NCBI GenBank assembly: GCA_023229575.1
Contig: JALNYZ010000021.1
Span: 4,364-68,363, forward strand
DNA length: 64,000 nucleotides
Direction of reading: 5' to 3'
Origin: Prolixibacteraceae bacterium
GTDB taxonomy: Bacteria > Bacteroidota > Bacteroidia > Bacteroidales > Prolixibacteraceae
Shown here: piece after piece, positions 26,080 through 35,209 of the stretch
Layout: each line of letters starts with the position of its first letter
Position numbering within the stretch: the stretch's first letter is position 1
Translations under genes and position numbers: made by a program
Notes under the pieces: generated by a model
Told to the model about the DNA's origin: nothing
The model's input: the letters and a program-made list of their open reading frames with translations, nothing else
Databases searched by the model: none

Positions 26080-26110
26080 CAAAAATAGATAAATTCACAC
26101 CCGCAAACAA
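26080..26110 (-). promoter_or_regulatory. Promoter of nadE
   Basis: Minus strand: TTG (26110-26108), 20 nt, TATTTTTG (26087-26080). Full match to the Bacteroidota consensus, about 70 bp before the nadE start. Confidence 0.65.
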
Positions 26111-26171
26111 TGAATTTCAGTTGCTTTTTTGAATTCAGGTTTGTTTCCCGACAATGCTAAAGTAAGTTGGT

Positions 26172-27185
26172 ATGACCCACTACAATAATTTCATTTATTT
26201 ATTGATAACGTTAATTACGCTGACAGCTTGTCAACGTAATCCGCTAAAAATAGATGTATCCAATATCCATCTGAAGGTTGAAATTGGCCGGCTGGACCAG
26301 GATCTGTTCAAAGTGACACCTGAAAATGCAAACCGCATAATCCCTGCGCTGCAAGAGAAGTACGGTTCCTTTTTCAACCTCTACAACAAGGAGATCCTGG
26401 CCATTGGGGAATCGCGTGACTCACTCTTTTCAGGTTACCTATTGACTTTTATTACCGACTCGTCCATAACAGCAGCCAGGTCCAAATCTGATTCTGTATT
26501 TAAGGATTTTCATCCTTATGCCAGACAAATAGAACTGGCATTTAGACATTTCGCCTATTATTATCCAACTATACAACTGCCAAGGGTTTATACCTATCTT
26601 TCAGGATTTAATCAATCGATCGTCACTTTTCCAAATGTGCTGGGTATCAGTCTCGACAATTATCTTGGTTACAAATGCCGTTTTTACACCCGACTAGGAA
26701 TCCCGGCTTACAAAAGGCACAACATGGAGCCTGGCAAACTGGCATATGACGCACTTTACGGATTGGTGTCCCAACAATTTGAGTACAAAGGGAACACGGA
26801 GAATTTAATTTCAGGAATGATTCATCAGGGAAAACTGCTCTATTTTTTGGATGCCTTGTTCCCAGACGGACCTGACTCCCTGAAAATCGGGTACAGCAAT
26901 GAACAGCTGGATTGGTGCAAAAATCATGAAACAGAGATGTGGGGCTATCTGGTCGAAAGGAAAATGCTTTTCTCCGGCGACCGGATGGAGTCGGTCCGGT
27001 TCATCAATCCGGCACCCTTCACAACACCCTTTGGTCAAAAATCACCGGGAAGGACCGGGATCTGGCTGGGATGGCAAGTTGTGAAAAGCTACATGAAAAA
27101 TAATCCTAAAATAACGCTTCAGGGATTGATGAATGAGAATGATTACCACAAGATTCTCAATGAGTCAGGATATTCCCCGGACTAA
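26172..27185 (+). CDS. gldB: GldB-like lipoprotein
   Basis: A 337-residue lipoprotein (signal peptide, lipobox TLTAC at about 16-20). Seen: IDVSNIHLKVEIGRLDQDLF near the N-terminus, TYLSGFNQSIVTFPNVLGISLDNYLG, YKRHNMEPGKLAYDA and GRTGIWLGWQVVKSYM, the conserved pattern of GldB, a cell-envelope lipoprotein needed for gliding and type IX secretion in Flavobacteria. It is also present in non-gliding Bacteroidales, where its role is unclear. No gldC or other gld gene is adjacent. It diverges from nadE, a neighbour I recall for gldB in other Bacteroidota. Converges with the DUF1080 gene. Confidence 0.85.
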   Translation: MTHYNNFIYLLITLITLTACQRNPLKIDVSNIHLKVEIGRLDQDLFKVTPENANRIIPALQEKYGSFFNLYNKEILAIGESRDSLFSGYLLTFITDSSITAARSKSDSVFKDFHPYARQIELAFRHFAYYYPTIQLPRVYTYLSGFNQSIVTFPNVLGISLDNYLGYKCRFYTRLGIPAYKRHNMEPGKLAYDALYGLVSQQFEYKGNTENLISGMIHQGKLLYFLDALFPDGPDSLKIGYSNEQLDWCKNHETEMWGYLVERKMLFSGDRMESVRFINPAPFTTPFGQKSPGRTGIWLGWQVVKSYMKNNPKITLQGLMNENDYHKILNESGYSPD

Positions 27186-27203
27186 ATCCTGCCATGAAAT
27201 ATA

Positions 27204-27995
27204 TTACAGCGGACGAATTTTGATGTTGCGGTACCAAACATCGTTACCATGATCCTGAAGGGCGATGACCCCCTCCTTGGCAACCTTGGCCCAATCCGGA
27301 TTGTAAGAAGGAAATTTGGAGTTCGTCACCATATCGTTCCATTCGGGTGTCCAAAGATGGTACTCCACGATGGTCGCCCCATTTTGTTTGTGGACAACAG
27401 TACCCTGATAACAGATGATCTCAGCACTGTTCCATTCGCCGAAAGGCTTGGTGTTTTGCGGTTTGGCCGGAATCAGATCGTAGAGTGAACCGGCCATACG
27501 GTTTCCCTCCTTCCCCAGAATGGCATCCGGGTGGTTGTCGTTATCCAAAACCTGGAATTCAGGAGCAGTTCTCCATATCTCCTTTCCGTTCTCCTGTCCA
27601 AGGTAGAATATGCCTGAATTGCCACCTTTAGAGATCTTCCACTCAATCTTTAGATCGAAATTTGAAAATTTCCTTCCGGCATACAGGATATCCCCACCAT
27701 TTGCGGCGCCTGCTTCCCCCATGCCAGAACCAATACATTTAAGGGTTCCATCTTCAACGTTCCAACCAGCGGGGAAATCAGCCTTATTGACACCTCTCCA
27801 GCCGGTCCCTGTTTTACCGTCAAACAGCAACAGCCAACCTTGAGCCGCCTCAGCCGCAGAAAGTGTGTTCGTTTGCTGAATGGATGCACTTTTATTATTT
27901 TCATCGCCCTTTGCGCTTTCTGCACTTTTTTTTGGTTGAATGTTGCAGCTGACAGCTATTAAAGCAGCGGAGCATAAAATCAACAGGTTTCTCAT
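27204..27995 (-). CDS. DUF1080 lipoprotein (3-keto-disaccharide hydrolase-like fold)
   Basis: A 263-residue lipoprotein (lipobox AVSC, Cys17). After a polar linker comes a concanavalin-like beta-sandwich of the DUF1080 type: GWLLLFDGKTGTGWRG, WNVEDGTLKCIG, DILYAGRKFSNFDLKIEWKI, GGNSGIFYLGQE, EFQVLDNDNHPDA, IALQDHGNDVWYRNIKIRPL. Family members cleave 3-keto-glycosides or bind sugars in the periplasm or at the surface. The gene stands alone here, without the dehydrogenases that often accompany such hydrolases, so the substrate is open. Confidence 0.88.
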   Translation of the reverse strand: MRNLLILCSAALIAVSCNIQPKKSAESAKGDENNKSASIQQTNTLSAAEAAQGWLLLFDGKTGTGWRGVNKADFPAGWNVEDGTLKCIGSGMGEAGAANGGDILYAGRKFSNFDLKIEWKISKGGNSGIFYLGQENGKEIWRTAPEFQVLDNDNHPDAILGKEGNRMAGSLYDLIPAKPQNTKPFGEWNSAEIICYQGTVVHKQNGATIVEYHLWTPEWNDMVTNSKFPSYNPDWAKVAKEGVIALQDHGNDVWYRNIKIRPL

Positions 27996-28199
27996 CTTAA
28001 TTTAAATTTTGAAGTTTATACTTACTTAGATTCTATTTTTTCATACCAATTGTCTAACGGAAAATTCACTCACCCGGGCAGCTTCCTTTTCAGTTTAACC
28101 TAAGAAATCCGGAGTGGCTGTTTCCTTGTGCTAAATTACAAATTAAATGAAAACCCAATAAAATTTTTGGGAATAATCGCCGGGACAAACTAATCGTTG

Positions 28200-28207
28200 T
28201 AACTTTG
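28200..28207 (+). promoter_or_regulatory. Possible promoter -7 element for pfkA
   Basis: TAACTTTG matches the -7 consensus 46 bp before the pfkA start. No TTG lies at the usual distance upstream, so the call rests on one box. Confidence 0.4.
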
Positions 28208-28252
28208 ACCACTCAACAGACGTATTGAAAAATACCGGAAAATTTATTTTCT

Positions 28253-29275
28253 ATGATAAAAAGAATCGGCATTTTAACAGCAGGAGGTGATTGTCCCGGC
28301 TTGAATGCAGCCATTCGCGGAGTTGGTAAAACAGCCATTCTGAATCACGGGATGGAAGTTATCGGATTTACAGCCGGTTTCAGCGGTTTGATCTGGAAAG
28401 AATATATTGTACTGGATGAATCTAAGCTATCCGGAATTCTGACTGTAGGAGGCACGATCCTGGGTACCTCTCGTGAAAAGCCCTTTAAAATGGAGAAGGG
28501 TGAGGAGACCAACGAAAAACCTGCCCTTATTAAGAAAAATTACAAGGATCTTGAACTCGATTGTGTAGTGTGCATTGGGGGAAACGGCACCATGAAGACC
28601 GCGGCCCAACTACAAAAAATAGGAATAAATGTGGTTGGGATCCCCAAAACCATCGACAACGATGTGTATGGAACCGAGATAACTTTTGGCTTTGATTCGG
28701 CTGTGACCATCGCAACCGAAGCCATCGACAGGCTGCATACGACAGCAAACTCGCACCAGCGTGCAATGGTCATTGAGGTGATGGGGCACGATGCCGGCTG
28801 GATTGCACTCTACGCAGGTTTGGCAGGAGGCGGGGACATCATCCTTATTCCTGAAATCCGATTTAGTATCGATAGTGTCTGCAAGGCCATTGAAAACAGG
28901 TTTTCCAAGAAAAAACCCTACTCCATTGTCGTCATCGCGGAAGGGATCGAACATCCATCGCACATGTCAGCATCGGCCTTTATAGCTGAAAGGATTCAGT
29001 CACTGACAGGCATAGAAACCCGGGATACCAGATTGGGATACATTCAGCGGGGAGGAAGTCCATCGGCGATGGACCGTATATTAGCTACCCGTTATGGAGC
29101 CTATGCTGCCGAGTTAATTGCCAAAGGGGATTATGGGCAGATGGTTTGTGTTCGCAACGGAAAGATCGGATCCATTCCTCTTGATAAAGTAGGAGGTAAG
29201 TTGAGCCTGGTTGATCCCAATGACCAAATGATCGAAAAAGCAAGAAAAATGGGCGTGTATTTTGGAGATGAATAA
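28253..29275 (+). CDS. pfkA: 6-phosphofructokinase
   Basis: A 340-residue phosphofructokinase; commits fructose-6-phosphate to glycolysis. Seen: ILTAGGDCPGLNAAIRG, GGTILGTSREKP, PKTIDNDVYGTEITFGFDSA with catalytic Asp135, VEVMG-type MVIEVMGHDAGWIALYAGLAGG, and LGYIQRGGSPSAMDR. The nucleotide-loop motif is GGNGT (109-113) instead of GGDGS/T: Asn111 replaces the usual Asp, while Gly112 (rather than Asp) argues against a pure PPi enzyme. The Lys in PKTIDND is typical of the PPi or mixed-substrate group. Phosphoryl donor therefore uncertain. Confidence 0.93.
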   Translation: MIKRIGILTAGGDCPGLNAAIRGVGKTAILNHGMEVIGFTAGFSGLIWKEYIVLDESKLSGILTVGGTILGTSREKPFKMEKGEETNEKPALIKKNYKDLELDCVVCIGGNGTMKTAAQLQKIGINVVGIPKTIDNDVYGTEITFGFDSAVTIATEAIDRLHTTANSHQRAMVIEVMGHDAGWIALYAGLAGGGDIILIPEIRFSIDSVCKAIENRFSKKKPYSIVVIAEGIEHPSHMSASAFIAERIQSLTGIETRDTRLGYIQRGGSPSAMDRILATRYGAYAAELIAKGDYGQMVCVRNGKIGSIPLDKVGGKLSLVDPNDQMIEKARKMGVYFGDE

Positions 29276-29392
29276 TTTGGGTGTTTAGATATTTTTGGAA
29301 CCATCATTTTTTTAGTTTTGTATCCTGCAATCGAAGTATACTTTTAGCACATAAAGATTGTATGCAATAAAATTCATACAGATAATTAATTA

Positions 29393-30496
29393 ATGTTTAT
29401 ACCGATGAGATATTCAGTTCAATTGTTAACAGCTGCCCTTTTACTCTTGGTAGGGCTGAATGCAGGTGCCCAGACCACTGCTGATATGGTTTTTGAAAGT
29501 CTGGACCATGACTTTGGAAAAATAAAAGAAGATGCCGGATCTGCCAACTTTAACTTCAATTTCAAAAACAATGGAAAAGTTCCATTGGTGATCTCTACGG
29601 TGAGTGCATCGTGCGGATGTACCACTCCCGAATGGAGCAAGGAGCCAATCCTTCCGGGTAAGACTGGCTTCATCAAGGTTTCTTACAACCCTATGGGCCG
29701 CCCGGGAAGTTTTAACAAGACGATCACAGTCATGGCCAATATTCCAAATGGCGCAATTGTGTTGAAAATTGCTGGCGATGTACTCCCCAAGTCTCTCAGC
29801 ATCAACGAACAATATCCAATTGACCTAGGTAAAATCAGACTATTGAACAACAACCTGTCCTTTGTACGGATTAAAAATAATGAGAAAAAGACAGACTCAC
29901 TCAAATTTATCAACACATCTGGGGCAAAAGTAACCATAGGGCTTAAAGGAGTGTTGGCCCATTTGACGGTTAAAATCAATCCTGCGGTTGTTGAGCCAAA
30001 CGGCATAGGCTACATCGTGGTAACTTTTGACGGTTCTAAAGTAGGCGAACTTGGATTTCAGATGGCAAGGGTCTATCTTACATACAATGGGGAGGAGAAT
30101 TACAACTACGGCATTAATGTAACAGCAACCGTTGAAGAAGATTTCTCAAAGATGACACAGAAGGAGATCCAGAATGCGCCCATCATCGATTTTAATGAAA
30201 GGGTTTATGATTTTGGTGAGATCAAGGAGGGGAAAAAAGTTGAATATACCTTCAAGATAATAAACAAAGGGAAAAGCGACCTTCAAATACGCAGCGTGAA
30301 AGCTTCCTGTGGTTGCACTGCAGCCAATCCTACTTCCAATGTTATTAAATCCGGCAAAGATACAGACCTGAAAGTGGTTTTTGACTCGACCGGCAAACTT
30401 GGATTGCAAAGCAAGACCATCACCATCATTTCGAATGACCCGAACCAATCTACCTCTATTTTGAGGATTTCAGGTAATGTTTCCAAGGCTCAATAG
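29393..30496 (+). CDS. Exported DUF1573 protein with two Ig-like domains
   Basis: A 367-residue secreted protein (signal peptide about 1-27 ending LNAGAQ; an alternative ATG at 29405 shortens it by four residues). Two DUF1573 domains of about 100 residues, at roughly 34-130 and 260-365, each with the pattern DFGKIKE / DFGEIKEG, F-x-N-G-x-x-L-I, and the strand motif ASCGCT (about 67-72 and 303-308). Between them is a third beta domain. DUF1573 proteins are common, uncharacterised Bacteroidota surface or periplasmic proteins of the ASH/MSP immunoglobulin class. A palindrome follows its stop. Confidence 0.85.
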   Translation: MFIPMRYSVQLLTAALLLLVGLNAGAQTTADMVFESLDHDFGKIKEDAGSANFNFNFKNNGKVPLVISTVSASCGCTTPEWSKEPILPGKTGFIKVSYNPMGRPGSFNKTITVMANIPNGAIVLKIAGDVLPKSLSINEQYPIDLGKIRLLNNNLSFVRIKNNEKKTDSLKFINTSGAKVTIGLKGVLAHLTVKINPAVVEPNGIGYIVVTFDGSKVGELGFQMARVYLTYNGEENYNYGINVTATVEEDFSKMTQKEIQNAPIIDFNERVYDFGEIKEGKKVEYTFKIINKGKSDLQIRSVKASCGCTAANPTSNVIKSGKDTDLKVVFDSTGKLGLQSKTITIISNDPNQSTSILRISGNVSKAQ

Positions 30497-30515
30497 TGTT
30501 GGCGTAAAGATATTA

Positions 30516-30539
30516 AGAGACAAGGCATGCCTTGTCTCT
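30516..30539. terminator. Perfect 24-bp palindrome, possible terminator
   Basis: A fully self-complementary 24-mer centred on GGCATGCC with arms agagacaa / ttgtctct, 20 bp after the DUF1573 stop and before meaB. It is followed by actgtttt, a weak T-run. Such agagac...gtctct palindromes occur as dispersed repeats in other bacteria, so it may be a repeat element rather than a gene-specific terminator. Confidence 0.55.
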
Positions 30540-30566
30540 ACTGTTTTATCAACAATTTAAGGTTAG

Positions 30567-31694
30567 ATGGCTGAATCCCGAAAAGTTAATCATCCCGAAA
30601 ACGACCCCGAATATGTGGGACTCAATGTCAACAAAGGGATTGAACAGCCGGAGGCTGTGAATGCGGATTCTGTCTATCGCTTTCTGAAAAAAAACAAAAA
30701 AACCGAGCTAACTGTCGAAGAGTATTGTGAAGGAATCCTGCAAGGAAACCGTACCATATTGAGCAGGGCCATAACCTTGATTGAAAGCAATAATCCGAAC
30801 CATCACCATATTGCCCAGGAAATTATTGGCCGTTGTCTCCCATTCTCCGGAAAATCCCTGCGCATTGGCATTACAGGCGTTCCAGGTGCCGGCAAAAGCA
30901 CGTTCATCGAATCTTTCGGAAGCTATCTCACCTCTCTCGGGAAGAAGCTTGCCGTGTTGGCAATCGACCCAAGCTCCGAACGATCAAAAGGTTCCATTTT
31001 AGGCGATAAAACACGAATGGAAGAACTTTCTTCGGATCCAAATGCCTATATCCGGCCAAGTCCCTCCTCCGGATCGCTGGGAGGAGTAGCAAGAAAAACC
31101 CGTGAAACCATCCTTTTGTGCGAAGCCGCAGGCTTTGACACACTTCTGATAGAGACAGTTGGTGTTGGACAGTCTGAAACTGCCGTCCATTCAATGGTTG
31201 ACTTTTTTCTTTTGCTCCAAATTGCCGGAGCCGGCGATGAGTTGCAGGGTATCAAAAGAGGTATTATGGAGATGGCCGATGCGGTTGTAATCAACAAAGC
31301 CGACGGAGATAACATTCACCGGGCAAAAACTGCCGCCGCTCAATACCGCAACGCGTTACATCTTTTCCCGCCGTCGCCTTCGGGCTGGATGCCTCAGGTG
31401 ATGACCTGCTCTTCCTTGCAAAAGACTGAGATGAACGAAATTGCCGAGTGTATCAATAAATATTTTGAGTTGGTTAATGAGAATGGCTACTTTAAGGAAC
31501 GTCGCTCAAGTCAGGCCAGGTTCTGGATGTTCGAAACCATTGATGCATATCTGAAAAACAGCTTCTATCAAAATGACCTTGTACGGTTTAACCTTGAAAA
31601 GTTGGAACAAGTTGTTGCTGAGGAAAAAGTGAGCCCTTTCGTTGCTGCACAAGACCTACTCGAAAAATATTTTAATGCCATTGGCAACCGTTAA
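30567..31694 (+). CDS. meaB: Methylmalonyl-CoA mutase-associated GTPase MeaB
   Basis: A 375-residue G3E-family P-loop GTPase (ArgK/MeaB) that loads and protects the cobalamin cofactor of methylmalonyl-CoA mutase in propionate/succinate metabolism. Seen: Walker A GVPGAGKST (104-112), VLAIDPSSERSKGSILGDKTRM (switch region), IRPSPSSGSLGGVARKTRET, IETVGVGQSE (Walker B / switch II), and VINKADGD (NKxD base recognition). The N-terminal extension is helical. The mutase subunits are not in the window. Confidence 0.96.
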   Translation: MAESRKVNHPENDPEYVGLNVNKGIEQPEAVNADSVYRFLKKNKKTELTVEEYCEGILQGNRTILSRAITLIESNNPNHHHIAQEIIGRCLPFSGKSLRIGITGVPGAGKSTFIESFGSYLTSLGKKLAVLAIDPSSERSKGSILGDKTRMEELSSDPNAYIRPSPSSGSLGGVARKTRETILLCEAAGFDTLLIETVGVGQSETAVHSMVDFFLLLQIAGAGDELQGIKRGIMEMADAVVINKADGDNIHRAKTAAAQYRNALHLFPPSPSGWMPQVMTCSSLQKTEMNEIAECINKYFELVNENGYFKERRSSQARFWMFETIDAYLKNSFYQNDLVRFNLEKLEQVVAEEKVSPFVAAQDLLEKYFNAIGNR

Positions 31695-31777
31695 AGCTTC
31701 TTTCCTGAAAATCTTTTCTAATTTTAGCCTTTTAAATAAACCCGGGTTGTTGCCCAACCCTTAAACAAGATATCCGG

Positions 31778-32878
31778 ATGATTAAAAAATTGCTGTTTTT
31801 TGGATTGATAACCATGAGTATCCTATCTTGCGCCAAGCCAGATAAATTTGTGATAAAAGGTGAAATAAAAGGAAGAGAGAGCGGTAAAATTCAGTTGATG
31901 AAATTTGCCGATGGAGGATGGATTGCGGAAGACTCAACGACGATCAATAAGGGCAAATTCCTGCTCACAGGGAAGGCCGATCTGCCAGAACTGCGGTTCG
32001 TTACCTTGGTTCCCCAGCAAATGGTGGCCCAATTTTTTGCAGAAAATGGGACCATTACCCTTCAGGCATATAATGACAGTCTCACTAAAACTGTCGTATC
32101 TGGATCAAAATCAAATGATGAATTCAAGGTTTACCAGACTGAATTGATGAGCCTTTCAAAAGAGTCACAAGGTATGCAGCAGCGATTTTTGTCGGCGCAG
32201 CAGTCCGGTGACCAGGATGGGATGAAAAAAGCCCGGATAGACTATGAAGCAATGGTCCAGAATCTATCCGTATATGCCAAAAATTTCATTCGTGAGCACA
32301 AAGCTTCGACTGTTTCTCCTCTTATTGCCATGATGCAATTTGGTGAGACTGCCTCCGCAGCTGATATTGATACGCTTATTAAATTTTTGGACCCTTCAGT
32401 TCAGTCTTCAATTTATGTCGCCGAACTGAAAAAGATAGCAGATAAGAAACGGGCTACGGACATGGGGTCCATGGCACCGGATTTTACATTGCCTACACCG
32501 GATGGCGGTACCTTTACCCTCTCTTCAACCAGGGGCAAATATGTCATGATCGATTTTTGGGCAGCATGGTGCCAGCCTTGCCGTCATGAGAATCCTAATG
32601 TTGTGGCGCTTTACGCAAAATACAAGGACAAAGGATTCGATGTAGTGGGTGTTTCGCTCGACAGAGAGAAAGATGCTTGGGTAAAAGCCATTGCCGACGA
32701 CCAATTGGTTTGGCATCAGGTATCCGAACTGAAATTCTGGCAGAGCCTTATTGCCCAGAAATATGGTGTTACTGCTATTCCTTGTACCTTCCTGCTCGAC
32801 AAAGAGGGCAAAATTATTGCCAAAAACCTTCGGGGAGATGATTTGGCCAATAAATTGGCGGAGCTGATCGGGAAATAA
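31778..32878 (+). CDS. TlpA-type thioredoxin lipoprotein with DUF4369 domain
   Basis: A 366-residue lipoprotein (lipobox SILSC, Cys18). An N-terminal DUF4369 beta domain (about 24-115; FVIKGEIKGRESGKIQLMKF) is followed by a helical linker and a TlpA/AhpC-TSA thioredoxin domain (about 228-366) with the redox pair Cys265/Cys268 in FWAAWCQPCRHENP and the cis-Pro in GVTAIPCTFLLDKEG. It should reduce disulfides or supply electrons in the periplasm, facing the cell exterior. DUF4369-TlpA fusions are typical of Bacteroidota. It stands alone between meaB and the sigma-factor operon. Confidence 0.92.
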   Translation: MIKKLLFFGLITMSILSCAKPDKFVIKGEIKGRESGKIQLMKFADGGWIAEDSTTINKGKFLLTGKADLPELRFVTLVPQQMVAQFFAENGTITLQAYNDSLTKTVVSGSKSNDEFKVYQTELMSLSKESQGMQQRFLSAQQSGDQDGMKKARIDYEAMVQNLSVYAKNFIREHKASTVSPLIAMMQFGETASAADIDTLIKFLDPSVQSSIYVAELKKIADKKRATDMGSMAPDFTLPTPDGGTFTLSSTRGKYVMIDFWAAWCQPCRHENPNVVALYAKYKDKGFDVVGVSLDREKDAWVKAIADDQLVWHQVSELKFWQSLIAQKYGVTAIPCTFLLDKEGKIIAKNLRGDDLANKLAELIGK

Positions 32879-33056
32879 ATTATCAACCAACGCAACCATT
32901 TCAATCCCATCCTACGTCTTAACATTGGTCACTGATACTGAAAATAAATTTAAACCGCTCTTTCTGTGGTTTTTATTTTCGTTGTTTAACAACTTTTGAA
33001 GACATTTGCGAGGGTAGATTGTATCATTAGTACTTCATTCCAAACCTTTTATCAGT

Positions 33057-33626
33057 TTGTTAAAAGTGACCCATCTAGAAGAGACCATATACAAATGTTG
33101 GGAAGGGAACAACAAAGCCCAGTCTGAGCTTTACCGCCTTTTCTCCCGAAAAATGTACGGGGTCTGTTTGAGATATTCAAGGGATTCGTCCGATGCGGAA
33201 GATATTTTGCAGGAGGGTTTTGTCAGGGTTTTTACTAAGATCAAACAGTTCGAATTCAAAGGTTCTTTTGAAGGATGGATGAGACGGATCATGGTCAATA
33301 CGGCGCTTGAAAAGTTCAGGAAACATGACCGGCTCTATCCAGTTGAGGAGATGAGTGTCTACGAATCAACGGAATGGGTTGATGAAACAATCTCTTCAAT
33401 CACAGCAGACGAACTGATCAGGATGATTCAGGAATTGCCGCCGCGGTACAGAATGGTATTTAACCTTTACGCCATAGAGGGCTATTCACATCTGGAAATC
33501 GGGGCAATGATGAACATTTCGGAAGGCACTTCCAAATCAAACTTGTCAAGGGCAAGGATGATTTTACAAAAAAAAGTTACGGATAATTTTGGCGCAGAAA
33601 AAAGAATAGAAGTAAAAGCAATATGA
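33057..33626 (+). CDS. RNA polymerase ECF-type sigma-70 factor
   Basis: A 189-residue ECF sigma factor: region 2 (about 20-90; LYRLFSRKMYGVCLRYSRDSSDAEDILQEGFVRVF) and region 4 (about 125-175; LPPRYRMVFNLYAIEGYSHLEIGAMMNISEGTSKSNLSRAR). No ATG precedes conserved region 2; the start is a TTG at 33057 and the frame is open to a stop at 33015. It overlaps the next gene by four bases (ATGA). Its partner is a membrane-anchored protein with a beta-barrel end, which probably controls it. Target genes are unknown. Confidence 0.93.
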   Translation: MLKVTHLEETIYKCWEGNNKAQSELYRLFSRKMYGVCLRYSRDSSDAEDILQEGFVRVFTKIKQFEFKGSFEGWMRRIMVNTALEKFRKHDRLYPVEEMSVYESTEWVDETISSITADELIRMIQELPPRYRMVFNLYAIEGYSHLEIGAMMNISEGTSKSNLSRARMILQKKVTDNFGAEKRIEVKAI

Positions 33627-34927
33627 CGGTGGAAAGACATCCTATAGATCAACTCTTTAAAGACAAACTGGGGAATTTCGAGAAGAATCCTCCAGTTGGT
33701 CTTATGGGTCAGATCGATCAACAGATTGCTTTCCGCGGTAGGGTCAGACGAATGAACCAGGTCAAAGCAGTCGTTGGCATTGCCGCTGCGATGGTTCTCA
33801 TTGTCATGGCCGGATGGTTTACCCTCGATCAAAACCAATTCTCCGAAAACAAAATCCCTGCTCAAAATCATCAGGAGCAATCCCCGATTCAGTCAAGTCA
33901 ACTTAAGAAGGCGGTAATCAGTTCTAATCCCGACAAACAACTCCTGGCTAGTCAACAACAACCGGGTACGGATAGGACATCGAACAGTGCTGGTAAATCC
34001 AATTCTAGCGCGACCAAAAGGCATAGCAAAACATCATCTTCAAAAGAGAAAGAACTTTTAACCTCAGTTTCCTCTAAGAAAGAAACTGAAAACAGTCAAC
34101 CACAGGCAAATACAACCAAAGAGGAGAAAAAAACCAACTCTGGTGCTGGTACAAATCAGAAAAAGGCAAATCCGATCTATTTTGCAGACTCGTTTAATCC
34201 AAATCCGGTTACCAAAAATCCTGCAAAAGGAAGCTGGAGAATAAAAGCGGAGGTCTCCCCTATGTTTGCACCGCAATTTTCAGGTAGAAGTTCAGGTACT
34301 AAATCAATGAGTACCGTTAGTGGCGGAATGATGGCAACATACCAGCTCAACAAAAAAGTCAGCATTAGTACCGGCATTCGTTATTCAGAGATGAAACAGG
34401 GGACCCATACCGACTATACACTGAGCGCTAAGTCAGGTATCACCTACCTGGAGCCTGTTGAGAAGAGTGCAAATATTTCCAGGGATGTCTCCCTGTACCT
34501 GCCTTCAGTTTCAAGTATCGTATATTCCAATGGCATGCTGCCTGCTGCGACCACAGTATTCGCATCCGATATTTCACAGGACTTTAAATATCTCGAGATC
34601 CCGGTCCAGGCCACTTACAAGCTGGTAGACAGTAAGGTTTCGGTAGGGTTAACCGGCGGTTTCAGTACGAATATCCTTATAGGAAACTACGCATCGATTA
34701 CTGAAAATGGCCTTAAATTATCCAAGGGGAATACAGACAATATGAGAGATGTGATCTATTCAGGATCCGCGGGAATTGAGTTTGGCTATGGCCTGGCCAA
34801 GAACCTGATGCTGACGGTTGAGCCCAGATTAAAACAGTACATGCATTCGGTAAGCAGCAACGAAATGATCAATTTCAAGCCGCTGCAAATGGGTATCTTT
34901 ACCGGTTTGACTTTCTCCTTCGAATAA
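33623..34927 (+). CDS. Membrane-anchored putative anti-sigma protein with outer-membrane barrel
   Basis: A 434-residue three-part protein coupled to the sigma factor by a four-base overlap. Residues 1-45 are a cytoplasmic, charged segment (PIDQLFKDKLGNFEKNPP), a type common in Bacteroidota proteins next to ECF sigma genes. A single transmembrane helix follows (about 48-66), then a Ser/Lys/Gln-rich disordered linker of about 130 residues, then a beta-rich region (203-434; SWRIKAEVSPMF, KVSISTGIRYSEMKQG, LMLTVEPRLKQYMHSV, ending F-T-G-L-T-F-S-F-E) that looks like an eight-strand outer-membrane barrel. It could sense the outer membrane and hold the sigma factor inside the cell. Function inferred from layout. 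Confidence 0.7.
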   Translation: MTVERHPIDQLFKDKLGNFEKNPPVGLMGQIDQQIAFRGRVRRMNQVKAVVGIAAAMVLIVMAGWFTLDQNQFSENKIPAQNHQEQSPIQSSQLKKAVISSNPDKQLLASQQQPGTDRTSNSAGKSNSSATKRHSKTSSSKEKELLTSVSSKKETENSQPQANTTKEEKKTNSGAGTNQKKANPIYFADSFNPNPVTKNPAKGSWRIKAEVSPMFAPQFSGRSSGTKSMSTVSGGMMATYQLNKKVSISTGIRYSEMKQGTHTDYTLSAKSGITYLEPVEKSANISRDVSLYLPSVSSIVYSNGMLPAATTVFASDISQDFKYLEIPVQATYKLVDSKVSVGLTGGFSTNILIGNYASITENGLKLSKGNTDNMRDVIYSGSAGIEFGYGLAKNLMLTVEPRLKQYMHSVSSNEMINFKPLQMGIFTGLTFSFE

Positions 34928-34934
34928 CCACGGT

Positions 34935-35140
34935 TTTGCTCTCAGAAATCGCAGGACGGTTAGGAGGCTTGGGACACTCAAATACTTATCACATTTTACT
35001 ATTCCCAATTTCAGTCTATCTCATCTTACTAGTCGCCCAAGCCACTTTTGTTCTGTCCTTCTGTCCCTCCGTTATCTTTCCGTCTCTCCGTCATTCAGTC
35101 TCCCCCTCGTCATTTCTCCGACTTTCTTTCCTTCAACCCA
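34935..35140. repeat. Pyrimidine-rich repeat region
   Basis: The 282-bp spacer between the beta-barrel gene and the transglycosylase holds degenerate C/T-rich units (ttctgtccctccg, tctttccgtctctccg). A reading frame of 93 codons crosses it but has no protein-like composition. Confidence 0.5.
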
Positions 35141-35209
35141 TTGTCGCCTTCACCTTAAAAAAGTATCTTCGCAGATTAATCCAATTGTTAACTCCGAAAG
35201 TACAGAAAG

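Noticed and set aside
31744..31760. Terminator hairpin (gggttg/caaccc) before the TlpA-like gene
   Set aside because: Six-bp stem and no T-run; too weak to call.
32879..33056. Promoter for the sigma-factor operon
   Set aside because: No TAnnTTTG at a sensible distance; gttg...caac near 32990 is a short palindrome only.
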